Notes: generated by a model from the letters alone, not told the origin. 64,000 bases of DNA from Sphingomonas sp. KRR8 (GCF_023559245.1 NZ_CP097462.1:2290001-2354000), one strand, 5' to 3'. Positions 50,419 through 57,418 are shown, numbered from the stretch's first letter. Numbers and translations: made by a program.

Positions 50419-50607
50419 ATGCAAAACGAACCTCTCGCGCTTCGTGTGAACGACGCCGCCGCCTACATTGGGTTAAGCCGAAGTCGCCTCTACGAGTTGA
50501 TAGCTGATGGGGTTATTGAGGCCCGCAAGTTGGGCGCTCGCACCGTCGTGCCGACCTCCAGCCTCCGCGCCTTCGTAGAAGCCGCTCCGCGCAAGGCCGG
50601 AGCCTGA
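50419..50607 (+). CDS. Excisionase-like helix-turn-helix protein
   Basis: A 62-residue HTH_17/MerR-type protein: ALRVNDAAAYIGLSRSRLYELIADGVIEARKLG with a C-terminal wing VVPTSSLRAFVEA. This is the usual form of phage excisionases (AlpA/Xis-like) that bend DNA and direct integrase. AGGAGAAGAC upstream supports the start. Confidence 0.88.
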   Translation: MQNEPLALRVNDAAAYIGLSRSRLYELIADGVIEARKLGARTVVPTSSLRAFVEAAPRKAGA

Positions 50608-50610
50608 ACC

Positions 50611-50841
50611 ATGTTCGGCGAACCTGGCCACAAAAGCCGAAGCCGCCCGCCTCGGAATGAGACGCGGCGGCTCCGAACCGATCTTATCTTGGCGGACCTA
50701 GATCGTCTCGGACTCTCTACCACAGGGCAGCGCGAAGCTCAACAATTTGCCCACGCCGTGATCAGGTCCGTGGGCGTGTTCATGCACATGCAGAAGCGCC
50801 GCGAGGAAGGTCCGTTTGTGGCCGGAAAGGTGGGTCTATGA
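50611..50841 (+). CDS. Prophage hypothetical protein
   Basis: A 76-residue protein, Arg-rich N-terminus (KSRSRPPRNETRRLRTDL) followed by two predicted helices (ILADLDRLGLSTTGQREAQQFAHAVIRSVGVFMHMQ). It starts three bases after the excisionase-like stop and overlaps the next gene as ATGA. Unknown function, probably in the early operon. Confidence 0.65.
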   Translation: MFGEPGHKSRSRPPRNETRRLRTDLILADLDRLGLSTTGQREAQQFAHAVIRSVGVFMHMQKRREEGPFVAGKVGL

Positions 50842-51071
50842 CCCGCGTTCCTCCGCACCGTCTCAGGGCGATTGCGGCCGGTCTGGCCGGTCTGAACCTG
50901 CGCCACCCGCACCAGCACGTCGTGAGTGCGATCCGCGTCACGGGCTATCCAGTCACTCCGCAAGAAGATTGGTTGCTGTGCAGTTTCGAGCGCCTGCCAG
51001 TCCTCAGCGAGGGGCGCTGGGCCGCTCTCCGTGACATCGAGAAGAGGGCAGCCGCCTATGCCGGACACTGA
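50838..51071 (+). CDS. Prophage hypothetical protein
   Basis: A 77-residue protein translated from an ATGA overlap; the 3' end overlaps the DnaB gene by 14 bp. It has an N-terminal basic helix (RLRAIAAGLAGLNLRHPHQHVVSAI) and a C-terminal acidic/basic helix (ERLPVLSEGRWAALRDIEKRAA). No family. Position immediately before the helicase suggests a replication accessory role. Confidence 0.6.
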   Translation: MTRVPPHRLRAIAAGLAGLNLRHPHQHVVSAIRVTGYPVTPQEDWLLCSFERLPVLSEGRWAALRDIEKRAAAYAGH

Positions 51072-52416
51072 CCTCACAAATCCGGAGGCCGAGCTGTGCG
51101 TCCTCGCCTCCGCTTTGCTGGATCCCCGATTGTTGGAGCGCATGGTTGAGACGGTAAGCCCGCCTGACTTTAGCGAGCCGTTCTTCGGGGCGATCTTCGA
51201 CCTGCTTGGCAAGCACCAAGCGAGGGGCAATCCGCTTACCCCTGTCACGCTCAAGCCGCTGATTGAGGGCTGGGAAGCCTACGAGCAAATGGGCGGAATG
51301 GCATGGCTGGCCGGGATCACTGGTTCAGGCGCTGCCGTTCTGGCTGGGCTCGCTTCGGCCAAGCAAGTGCGGGAGCTTGCTACCAGGCGGACGCTCGTGG
51401 CGTCTCTGCACGCTGCAGCGACCGCTGCCAGCGACTATGACGCGGAACTGCCCGACGTGCTTGTTATGGCGGACGAGGCACTCAACGCCGCCCGTGATCA
51501 GGGCGAGGAGCGCGGGGAGTATAGCGGTGCTGCCGCGCTGGACCTCGTGCTGAATGGCTTTGATGAGCCTGTCACGGGTGCACGTTGTCGCTCAATCCCC
51601 AGCCTAGACGAGCTGCTAGGCCCAATGCGGCCGAGCCACCAAATCGTGGTTGGCGCTCGTCCCGGCATGGGCAAGACCGCGCTTGCAATTTCGGCATCGC
51701 TCGGCGCGGCAGAGGCCGGGCATGGAGTCCTGTTCTTCTCGCTGGAAATGTCGGCGGAGCAGCTTGCCGAGCGAGCGGCGGCGGACCTGTGCCTAGGTCA
51801 GCGGGTGCCATACTCCTCGATTAGGGACCGCACGCTTACGGTCGAGCAGCGCCGGCACGTCTGTCGGGCGCGGGAGCGGGTGGCCGAGATGCCCCTGCAA
51901 ATCGTCGATCGGCAGGGTTTGAGGATCAGCCAAATCCGCTCGCTGGTGAGGAGGTGGAAGCGGAGGTTTGAAGCCAAGGGGCAGAAGCTAGAACTGGTGG
52001 TGATTGATTACCTGCAGCTCGTGCGGCCCGATGGCAAGCTGAACGCCTACGAGACAGTTTCCGAGGTTTCCCGCTCCATGAAGGAGATTGCCAAGGAGAA
52101 CGGCCTTGCGGTGCTCGCCCTGGCCCAGCTCAGTCGGGAAGTTGAGAAGCGTGAAGACAAGCGCCCACAACTGGCTGACCTGCGCGAGAGCGGTCAGATC
52201 GAACAGGACGCGGACGCGGTGCTCTTCCTGCTGCGGCCCGAGTATTACCTACAGGCCGCCGAGCCTGCGCCCCAAGATCCCAAAAGAGACGAATGGGAGC
52301 GGCAAATGAGGGACGCTGCCGGCTTGCTAGAGATCATCTGCGCCAAGCGCCGCAACGGTCGCACTGGCTGCCGGGTCGCGACCTTCCATTCAACCTATCA
52401 GGCGGTGCGGGGGTAA
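51058..52416 (+). CDS. DnaB-like replicative helicase
   Basis: A 452-residue helicase. The N-terminal DnaB collar domain begins NPEAELCVLASALLDPRLLERM; the RecA-type motor has Walker A GARPGMGKTALAI, FFSLEMSAEQLAER, Walker B VVIDYLQLV, and DKRPQLADLRESGQIEQDADAVLFL (motif 3/4 region), with a late CAKRRNGRTG arginine finger. Typical of phages that carry their own helicase and pair it with an initiator/loader, here the DUF1376 protein 5 bp downstream. Confidence 0.95.
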   Translation: MPDTDLTNPEAELCVLASALLDPRLLERMVETVSPPDFSEPFFGAIFDLLGKHQARGNPLTPVTLKPLIEGWEAYEQMGGMAWLAGITGSGAAVLAGLASAKQVRELATRRTLVASLHAAATAASDYDAELPDVLVMADEALNAARDQGEERGEYSGAAALDLVLNGFDEPVTGARCRSIPSLDELLGPMRPSHQIVVGARPGMGKTALAISASLGAAEAGHGVLFFSLEMSAEQLAERAAADLCLGQRVPYSSIRDRTLTVEQRRHVCRARERVAEMPLQIVDRQGLRISQIRSLVRRWKRRFEAKGQKLELVVIDYLQLVRPDGKLNAYETVSEVSRSMKEIAKENGLAVLALAQLSREVEKREDKRPQLADLRESGQIEQDADAVLFLLRPEYYLQAAEPAPQDPKRDEWERQMRDAAGLLEIICAKRRNGRTGCRVATFHSTYQAVRG

Positions 52417-52420
52417 AAAC

Positions 52421-53155
52421 ATGACGAAAAACTCTGCGAAAATCGACGCCTGGATGCCCCTTTGGATCGGAGACTATTTGGCCGACACGCAACGGCTCTC
52501 CACCGAACAGCACGGCGCATATCTGCTCCTGCTGATGGACTATTGGCGCTGCGGTGCGCTGCCGGCCGACGATGACGTGCTTGCGCGGATTGTGGGCTTG
52601 AAAGCGTCTGTGTGGGCTAAGGCGAGGCGCGCAATTCTGCCGTTCTTTGAGGAACGGGACGGATATCTGGTGCACCACCGGGTTGAGGCTGAACGGGCCA
52701 AGGCGCTGGCGAACCAAGAGCGCCGAACAGAGAAGGCGCAAGCTGCCGCACAAGCCCGTTGGTCCAGGCAGGACAATGCTCCGGGCAATGCCCCAGGCAA
52801 TGCTTCAAGCAATGCTAGAGGATATGCTCCGGAATGCCCGTCACCTTCACCTTCTTTTCCTTCGGAAAAGCCCGCTGACGCGGCGGCAGCAATCTTCGGG
52901 GGTGGGGTGGCTCTGCTCGTCCGAGCTGGCGAGACAGAGAAGCAGGCCCGGTCGTTCCTCGGCAAGTGCCGCAAGGATCACGGCAACGACAAGCTGCTGG
53001 CTGCTTTGGCTGATGCGGAGAGACTGAAACCCCTCGATCCCAAGCCGTGGCTGGTCGCTCACCTCAAGCAAGCACCGCAAGCAATCAACAGCAACGCCCT
53101 GATGGCCGGCCTCGCCCGCTCACAGGCCCTCGCAGCACAGGAGAAAGTGGCATGA
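52421..53155 (+). CDS. DUF1376 (YdaU-like) phage replication protein
   Basis: A 244-residue protein: N-terminal DUF1376 domain (AWMPLWIGDYLADTQRLSTEQHGAYLLLLMDYW ... abridged) with FFEERDGYLVHHRVEAERAKA helix, a repetitive linker (NAPGNAPGNASSNARGYAPE) encoded by 12-bp iterons, and a C-terminal domain (AGETEKQARSFLGKCRKDHG). DUF1376 proteins are replication initiator or helicase-loader-like in many phages. The next gene overlaps by ATGA. Confidence 0.88.
   Translation: MTKNSAKIDAWMPLWIGDYLADTQRLSTEQHGAYLLLLMDYWRCGALPADDDVLARIVGLKASVWAKARRAILPFFEERDGYLVHHRVEAERAKALANQERRTEKAQAAAQARWSRQDNAPGNAPGNASSNARGYAPECPSPSPSFPSEKPADAAAAIFGGGVALLVRAGETEKQARSFLGKCRKDHGNDKLLAALADAERLKPLDPKPWLVAHLKQAPQAINSNALMAGLARSQALAAQEKVA
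52773..52839. repeat. 12-bp iterons inside the DUF1376 gene; candidate phage origin
   Basis: Five consecutive 12-bp units, starting at 52773, 52785, 52797, 52809 and 52821, share the core CAATGC(T/C) (the last is TATGCT), followed by a partial sixth (AATGCC). A pyrimidine-rich, more A+T-rich tract follows (about 52840-52875). The organisation, iterons within a replication-protein gene next to an unwinding-like tract, parallels lambda ori in gene O. Confidence 0.65.
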
Positions 53156-53490
53156 AGGCTCACGCTCGCAACACCGATCCGGACACGTCGCACGAAGCGG
53201 CAGAGGCAGCCTCGATTACCATTCGCAAGATACAGCAGGAGGTGCTCGCATTCTCCTGCCAATGCGGAGTGAGAGGTTACACTGACCTGGAGCTTGCCGA
53301 CTTCTTCGACAGCACTTCGTCCACGTATCGTACCCGGCGCTCTGAACTGGTGGCCTTGGGTTTGGTCGAGGACACTGGTTCGAGGGTCTCCGTCAACGGT
53401 GGTCGGCGTCATGCCATCTGGGCGGCCACACCAGCCGGCTATGCTCGGCTTGCCGCGCTGCTCGCGCTTGATCTGCCTCGGGCGGCCTGA
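53152..53490 (+). CDS. Winged-helix phage protein
   Basis: A 112-residue protein starting at an ATGA overlap. HARNTDPDTSHEAAEAASI is a common phage-protein opening; ADFFDSTSSTYRTRRSELVALGLVEDTGSRVSVNGGRRHAIWAATPAG (abridged) is a winged-helix fold. Family members occur in replication regions and may bind DNA; exact role unknown. Confidence 0.78.
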   Translation: MKAHARNTDPDTSHEAAEAASITIRKIQQEVLAFSCQCGVRGYTDLELADFFDSTSSTYRTRRSELVALGLVEDTGSRVSVNGGRRHAIWAATPAGYARLAALLALDLPRAA

Positions 53491-53703
53491 GTGGACGAGG
53501 ATGAAGTAGACGAGTGGCTGAGGGACTTCGAGCTTCCCGACGCACCCGGCGACCTCGGTGACGATGTGCCTAGTCGCTTAGATGATCTCGAACAGCTGCG
53601 GTCCAAGCGCTTTTGTATCACCGCGCTGCTACTGCTTTGTGCGCTGGTTTCGCAACGCCACGCATACGCACGCGAGGCATCTACTTCAGACATGAGTAGA
53701 TGA
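53491..53703 (+). CDS. Small prophage protein, uncertain
   Basis: A 70-codon frame from GTG 53491, immediately after the preceding stop. N-terminal part is highly acidic (DEDEVDEWLRDFELPDAPGD), C-terminal part has a hydrophobic stretch (FCITALLLLCALV). It lies on the edge of the repeat-rich segment and may be a real membrane peptide or fortuitous. Confidence 0.4.
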   Translation: MDEDEVDEWLRDFELPDAPGDLGDDVPSRLDDLEQLRSKRFCITALLLLCALVSQRHAYAREASTSDMSR

Positions 53704-53754
53704 GAGAAGCCCCCGCTTCCTTGATTTGGGCAGGGGTACTTGTGTGGCGTGGAA

Positions 53755-53780
53755 TGTCTGCTTTGGGTGGAAAGCGGACG
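53755..53780 (+). repeat. Palindromic repeat, copy a
   Basis: TGTCTGC-12 bases-GCGGACG. Core loop TTTGGGTGGAAA. First of four same-orientation copies; it abuts the stop codon of the minus-strand gene 53781-54128. Confidence 0.85.
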
Positions 53781-54128
53781 TTAGCTCTTGCCCCAATAAT
53801 TCCTGAACGACGGGTATTCTTCGAAGCAGTTTTCGTAGTCGGGGGAAGGTATCCCTATGATAGATACCTGCCGTTCGTTCAGGCTGTCGCTGTAGTCTTG
53901 GATGAAGACCGCTTGGCACTCGACTGCGCCGTGCTCAGCCGATTCTACGACGTAAGTTAGGTTCGCGCCGCTGGGGTTGTGAGTTCCTTCAATCTCTCCA
54001 GCGTGGACCTTTGGCTCGTAACTCGCACTCGGTTCAAAAAGGCCGGTTGCCACGCCCATGGGGGGATCTGTCGCATCAAGGTTGCTGTGACCGACCAACT
54101 TACCCTCGTGGTAGATTTGGACCTTCAT
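53781..54128 (-). CDS. Accessory protein of unknown function, repeat-flanked
   Basis: A 115-residue protein from ATG 54128, with no signal or membrane segment: MKVQIYHEGKLVGHSNLD, FEPSASYEPKVHAGEIEG, ECQAVFIQDYSDSLNERQ and a YPSFRNYWGK end. Beta-type sequence with many Tyr/Glu. No family recognised. Copies a and b of the palindromic repeat sit immediately outside its stop and 28 bp upstream of its start. The region's composition is A+T-rich relative to the chromosome. Confidence 0.65.
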   Translation of the reverse strand: MKVQIYHEGKLVGHSNLDATDPPMGVATGLFEPSASYEPKVHAGEIEGTHNPSGANLTYVVESAEHGAVECQAVFIQDYSDSLNERQVSIIGIPSPDYENCFEEYPSFRNYWGKS

Positions 54129-54155
54129 GGGATTAGTAGTCACATGCCCCCCGAA

Positions 54156-54181
54156 TGTCCGCAATGGGTCGAAAGCGGTCA
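54156..54181 (+). repeat. Palindromic repeat, copy b
   Basis: TGTCCGC-AATGGGTCGAAA-GCGGTCA, same orientation as copy a. A further arm-like motif (GAGCGGACAGTCTGCT) lies at 54231-54246. The 219-bp gap to the next gene (54129-54347) contains nothing else supported. Confidence 0.85.
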
Positions 54182-54347
54182 CTGGTGGCAGACCTGAACG
54201 AACGTCCGGAAACTTGGGCTGGTCACCCGAGAGCGGACAGTCTGCTTACGGCCAAATCAAGCCGAGCCGCCACCGCCAAGAGGCTTCCTGAGACTACGAC
54301 CGAATTGGGCAGTGGAAAGGGGACATTGGTGCTTTTAAGCTAATCAA

Positions 54348-54788
54348 ATGAAACGAGCCTATCGACTTTGCCTTATCTCATGCGCTGCAATGCTGAACTC
54401 AGCATGCAGTCCTAGCGCGCCGCAGGCTTCCACAGAGAGATCTTATGCTGACGACAGCTGTGGTGGAGCACCCGCAAACTGGTCACCGCACGGGAGCGAA
54501 AGAGGGGAGCTTGCCATCTTCAATGCTCTCGCTCTCTCGCCCAAAGGTTACACTTGGAATGGCGCTCCGACGGCTGAAGCGACTGCAAGTGAATACCTGA
54601 GCCAAGTGAGTATGATGTCGCCTGCCGTCAACATTCAGGTCGTGTTCGATCCACAAAGCGATTGCGCCTCCGTTCAAAGAACAAGAGCGCTGGTAAGCCG
54701 CAAGATCCAGTGCGGAAAACGTGAAAAATGCGTGGAGTATTCCTCCGAAGCCTACGCTGCTGAAAGGCTGCGACACGCCGTCTATTGA
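54348..54788 (+). CDS. Putative lipoprotein, unknown function
   Basis: A 146-residue exported protein: signal MKRAYRLCLISCAAMLNSACSP with lipobox NSAC, then NWSPHGSERGELAIFNALALSPKGYTWNG (abridged), a VFDPQSDCASVQRTRALV segment and a C-terminal CGKREKC pair. The segment FDPQSDCASVQRTRALVSR resembles periplasmic biopolymer-transport-like folds, but the match is not firm. Lies between repeat copies b and c. Confidence 0.62.
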   Translation: MKRAYRLCLISCAAMLNSACSPSAPQASTERSYADDSCGGAPANWSPHGSERGELAIFNALALSPKGYTWNGAPTAEATASEYLSQVSMMSPAVNIQVVFDPQSDCASVQRTRALVSRKIQCGKREKCVEYSSEAYAAERLRHAVY

Positions 54789-54799
54789 GCTCTCGCAAA

Positions 54800-54825
54800 T
54801 GTCTGCAATGGGTGGAAAGCGGACA
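54800..54825 (+). repeat. Palindromic repeat, copy c
   Basis: TGTCTGC-AATGGGTGGAAA-GCGGACA, the best-preserved copy with 6 of 7 arm pairs plus one G-T. It lies between the stop of 54348-54788 and the stop of the minus-strand gene 54831-55160. Confidence 0.88.
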
Positions 54826-54830
54826 ACGAA

Positions 54831-55160
54831 TTATCCGACTGCGGTCCAGATACTTTCGATAAGTCGCACAGAAAGCGATGTCACAATTGTGAGCAGCACG
54901 GCGAGAATTCGCGCCCAAGATGACCTGCGAACTTGAAGCCACAGCGTTATCGCGAACCAAAGAGCTAGCAGAGGCAGGAAGAGCGTGAGCTCTCTTGCCT
55001 TGGAGACATCGCAAGCGCGCATTGCTGGGCTGTCATCACGAGGGAGACACTCCCCCATCAGCAGCCCGTAAAGGTTAATCGCCACGCCAATGAAGCCCAG
55101 AAGGCAGGAGTGAGCAAAGCGAAACCAGCTTTCCCTGCTTGATGAGCTATTCACAAGCAT
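54831..55160 (-). CDS. Small multi-pass membrane protein, repeat-flanked
   Basis: A 109-residue protein with three hydrophobic segments (FAHSCLLGFIGVAINLYGLLMG, LTLFLPLLALWFAITLWLQV, ARILAVLLTIVTSLSV), a basic cytoplasmic RRSSWAR loop and a loop with two Cys (GECLPRDDSPAMRACD). No family known. Bounded by repeat copies c and d at 5 and 20 bp. Confidence 0.62.
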   Translation of the reverse strand: MLVNSSSSRESWFRFAHSCLLGFIGVAINLYGLLMGECLPRDDSPAMRACDVSKARELTLFLPLLALWFAITLWLQVRRSSWARILAVLLTIVTSLSVRLIESIWTAVG

Positions 55161-55180
55161 CAGCTATTGCGAACACAGAA

Positions 55181-55206
55181 CGTCCGCAATGGGTCGTAAG
55201 CGGACA
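55181..55206 (+). repeat. Palindromic repeat, copy d
   Basis: CGTCCGC-AATGGGTCGTAA-GCGGACA, same orientation as a-c. A further arm-like motif (GAGCGGACATCTGC) lies at 55234-55247. The rest of 55161-55304 contains the terminator at 55271 and no gene. Confidence 0.85.
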
Positions 55207-55270
55207 TACGGCTTGGATGCCGTCATGAGTGAAGAGCGGACATCTGCATACGTCGCATGATGTTAGAAAG

Positions 55271-55299
55271 AGCCCCGCCTCCGTTCTGGAAGCGGGACT
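55271..55299 (-). terminator. Intrinsic terminator of the micro-gene cassette
   Basis: On the minus strand a 12-bp stem with two G-U pairs and a 5-base loop is followed by CTTTCT. It is 6 bp past the stop of the 26-residue gene and closes the four-gene minus-strand unit. Confidence 0.75.
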
Positions 55300-55304
55300 C
55301 AATG

Positions 55305-55385
55305 TTAGCTGTGGAACAGGGCTGTCAGTCCTAGAACGATAGCCAAGGCTCCAAACTTCACCGCGAAGCGCTGGAGCGTGGTCAT
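55305..55385 (-). CDS. 26-residue hydrophobic micro-protein
   Basis: A 26-codon frame from an ATG that overlaps the preceding stop (ATGA) and ends just before a terminator. The product is a basic start (TTLQRFAVKF) followed by one hydrophobic helix (GALAIVLGLTALF), consistent with a membrane micro-protein. Translational coupling and the terminator support expression. Function unknown; lysis or membrane-regulatory roles are possible but unproven. Confidence 0.5.
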   Translation of the reverse strand: MTTLQRFAVKFGALAIVLGLTALFHS

Positions 55386-55558
55386 TGGTGAATTCCCCCG
55401 TGGTGTGGGCAAGTGGGATCCCCCGCGTGCAACTCGTCCAGGCGCTCGATCGCACGGGCGACAAGGCGCTTGAGGTAGGGACGGGGAAGGCTCGGGATTG
55501 CCGCTAGGGAAAGGGGGAGCGCCGCAGCGCTCCCGATGTGGTGGGTTGCCATGCTCAT
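55382..55558 (-). CDS. 58-residue small protein in the micro-gene cassette
   Basis: Fifty-eight codons with ATGA overlaps on both sides (start in the stop of the 210-residue gene, stop in the start of the 26-residue gene). It has an N-terminal Ala/Pro/Leu segment (GSAAALPLSLAAIPSLPRP) and a C-terminal helix plus a DPTCPHHGGIH motif that could bind metal. Real by its overlaps; no family. Confidence 0.55.
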   Translation of the reverse strand: MSMATHHIGSAAALPLSLAAIPSLPRPYLKRLVARAIERLDELHAGDPTCPHHGGIHQ

Positions 55559-56187
55559 GCCCTCCCGCTGGAGAGGAAGCGGCGAAGGTCGGCATGGGTT
55601 TGGTCCTCGACGCCCTCACTCCAAATGCCCTCACCGGGGGTGTAGAGCTTGCCAACCTTCCACAGCAGAGCCTCGCCGTCGGGCGCGGGCATGTCGAGCA
55701 AGGCGGTCTCGGCCTCGACCTGCAACTCTATGGCGACTTCGTAGGCGGCATGCGCCTCGCTCCAACCCGCTTTGCGGTCCAGCGCCTCGATCTGCGCCTT
55801 GCGAGCGTCCGCCGCCTCAATCAGGCGGTGGTAAGCGCGGTAGGTGTCATAGTTGCCCGGAAGGTCTTCGATGTAGCGAAGGGTCTTCATGCTGCTCCGG
55901 GCCATTGCGACATGCACCTCGTGTTCGGTGCTGATGTTGCCGGAGGGCGTCGCCAAGGTGACATGTGGCACCTTCTCCCGCAGCGCGTAGAACCGTGCGT
56001 CCGCCTCCTCGGTCAATTTATAGAGACGATCAGCCTCTCTGGTTAGGCGCTGTAGCTCGGCTGACTTGGCATTCCACTCCCGGCGGTCGGCCTGACGAGG
56101 GAGCGTGGCGGTGGCCGGAACGCTGAGGAACGCGGCGGCGGTGGCGATGCCCTTCAAAGCATCGCGACGGGTGTTACCGGCGCTCAC
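55555..56187 (-). CDS. Exported coiled-coil protein with Tat-like signal
   Basis: About 210 residues from a GTG at 56187 overlapping the previous stop (GTGA). The N-terminus NTRRDALKGIATAAAFLSVPATA has a twin-arginine-like RR motif before a hydrophobic core and an ATA cleavage site. The mature part is helical with heptad character (AELQRLTREADRLYKLTEEADARFYALRE, abridged), no catalytic motif. Second gene of the minus-strand cassette. Confidence 0.65.
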   Translation of the reverse strand: MSAGNTRRDALKGIATAAAFLSVPATATLPRQADRREWNAKSAELQRLTREADRLYKLTEEADARFYALREKVPHVTLATPSGNISTEHEVHVAMARSSMKTLRYIEDLPGNYDTYRAYHRLIEAADARKAQIEALDRKAGWSEAHAAYEVAIELQVEAETALLDMPAPDGEALLWKVGKLYTPGEGIWSEGVEDQTHADLRRFLSSGRA

Positions 56188-56300
56188 AGCCCGGCACTCC
56201 GAAGGGCCAGCGCAACAATCGGGGCGGACCCGATGAGCAGCGCGGCGATGATCGACCCTACCGGGCCAAGGCGGCTTGTGGTAATCTGCTTGGTAGCCAT
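56184..56300 (-). CDS. 38-residue single-helix membrane micro-protein
   Basis: Thirty-eight codons from ATG 56300, with AAGGAAGGGGAAA upstream, the strongest ribosome-binding site in the cassette. The basic start (MATKQITTSRLGPVG) leads to one hydrophobic helix (SIIAALLIGSAPIVALAL). First gene of a four-gene minus-strand unit driven from the XRE-side intergenic region. Confidence 0.6.
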   Translation of the reverse strand: MATKQITTSRLGPVGSIIAALLIGSAPIVALALRSAGL

Positions 56301-56382
56301 TGGAAGTTTCCCCTTCCTTGTGGTCAGCCTCGGGGGAGTGGGGCCTAATCCGCTCCCTCGGGGCACCTGCCATCTAGCAGGA

Positions 56383-56397
56383 TGCACTATAAGTGCA
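56383..56397. promoter_or_regulatory. Candidate repressor operator O1
   Basis: TGCACT-ATA-AGTGCA, a perfect 6-bp inverted repeat with a 3-bp spacer, 83 bp upstream of the minus-strand cassette and 49 bp upstream of the XRE gene. Confidence 0.65.
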
Positions 56398-56428
56398 CCT
56401 CAATGCACCTTGCGTCAAGTGGCTACTC

Positions 56429-56441
56429 GCACTAAAAGTGC
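56429..56441. promoter_or_regulatory. Candidate repressor operator O2
   Basis: GCACT-AAA-AGTGC, the same inverted repeat as O1 with a different spacer, 4 bp before the XRE ATG. Centre-to-centre distance to O1 is 45 bp, and a lone half-site (TGCACC) lies at about 56404-56409. Twin sites next to an XRE gene imply autoregulation. Confidence 0.65.
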
Positions 56442-56445
56442 ACTC

Positions 56446-56676
56446 ATGAACGCTACTCAGTCGCGCATGGCGCGGGCCGCTCTCGATTGGAGCTTGGATG
56501 ACCTCGCTCGTGAATCCGGAGCGAACCGCCGTTCACTTGTGACCTTTGAGAACGACGGCCAAGTGCTCGCGTCCACGGTCGAAAAGGTTCGGCAAGCCTT
56601 CGAGCGCGAGGGTGTCGTTTTCATCGGCAGAGGAGTGTTCCGTGGCGGCGTCGTTCCACCTGTGGAGGGTGCCTGA
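56446..56676 (+). CDS. XRE-family DNA-binding protein
   Basis: A 76-residue helix-turn-helix protein: QSRMARAALDWSLDDLARESGANRRSLVTFENDG is the HTH, followed by LASTVEKVRQAFEREGVVFI. A very short Cro/C-repressor-like regulator. Two palindromes lie immediately upstream and the next gene overlaps its stop. It probably controls the divergent cassette and itself. Confidence 0.85.
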   Translation: MNATQSRMARAALDWSLDDLARESGANRRSLVTFENDGQVLASTVEKVRQAFEREGVVFIGRGVFRGGVVPPVEGA

Positions 56677-56960
56677 TGATCAGCCGCGCTCTCGGATTGG
56701 CGGTTCTTGCACTGAGCGCATCGTCTTGCGGTGGCAACGATCTCGTCAAGAACTCCAGCTCACTCATCACCCACGTCGAAGGCCATCGCTATGGCCGTGC
56801 CTCAGATCAGTGGATCGAGATGGTGAACATGTCGAACGAGTGGGAGAAGGTCGGGCTCATCTTTGGCTACACCGACGATCGGGCTGAATGCGTCAAGGCA
56901 ATAGAGGGTCTAAAGCGAGCCAACGAGGGTCGGGAGTATCGCTGTGAGCCGGCGAATTGA
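56676..56960 (+). CDS. Putative small lipoprotein or secreted protein
   Basis: A 94-residue protein starting at the A of the XRE stop (TGATG). The N-terminus ISRALGLAVLALSASSCGGND looks like a lipoprotein signal (SASSC, an atypical lipobox). The mature part is mixed (HRYGRASDQWIEMVNMSNEWEKV, and a C-terminal CVKAIEGL ... YRCEPAN pair). Unknown function, co-transcribed with the XRE gene. Confidence 0.6.
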   Translation: MISRALGLAVLALSASSCGGNDLVKNSSSLITHVEGHRYGRASDQWIEMVNMSNEWEKVGLIFGYTDDRAECVKAIEGLKRANEGREYRCEPAN

Positions 56961-57418
56961 AACCGACTTGGCAGATACGCACGCGCGCGAGGGCCGACGC
57001 CTAAAATAGGCGGATTTAGGCTGGGGGGGAGTCAGCTCGGTTTATTCGTTGCGCCTCAAGGACTTGGGCCATTGTGGCGCGGCGATCCGCGCTGATAAAC
57101 AATCAACGATTATCAAAGCGCAGCGGGGCGGCGGACCTTAGAAAACCTAACATCGCGGCGCGGAGTTTCCGCAGTTTTCGCAGGCCATAAAAACGGGAGG
57201 ATCGTTTGCTACCCTAGTGGAAAGTAGCAGAGCCGGCCGTGGTGATAATACACCGGGGGAACACCGGGGCCGGGCATTAAAATAGTGAGAAATAGTGCGG
57301 AGCAGCTGAGGGGCTAGGGCAATAAAATAACAACGGAAAACCTTGTCGTCCCGTTGATTAACTTTCAAACAATCAAAGCGGGCTTGCTGGCGAAGGACGG
57401 GAATCCCATACTGCCGGC
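56961..57418. other. Repeat-containing gap in the prophage
   Basis: About 460 bp without a supported gene, A+T-rich for this genome. It contains direct short repeats: ACACCGGGG twice with a 1-bp shift region (about 57250-57270), AATAGTG twice (about 57280-57298), ACAATCAA at about 57100 and 57368, and a hairpin GCTAC...GTAGC at 57208-57228. Related copies of the last two motifs recur at about 57633 and 57653. Possibly a transcription-silent regulatory or origin-like spacer. Confidence 0.5.

Noticed and set aside
53700..53960. Small plus-strand frame containing SALGGKRTLA
   Set aside because: The peptide is translation of the palindromic repeat; the real gene here is on the minus strand.
53755..55206. 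CRISPR array
   Set aside because: Only four repeats, hundreds of bases apart, with genes rather than uniform spacers between.
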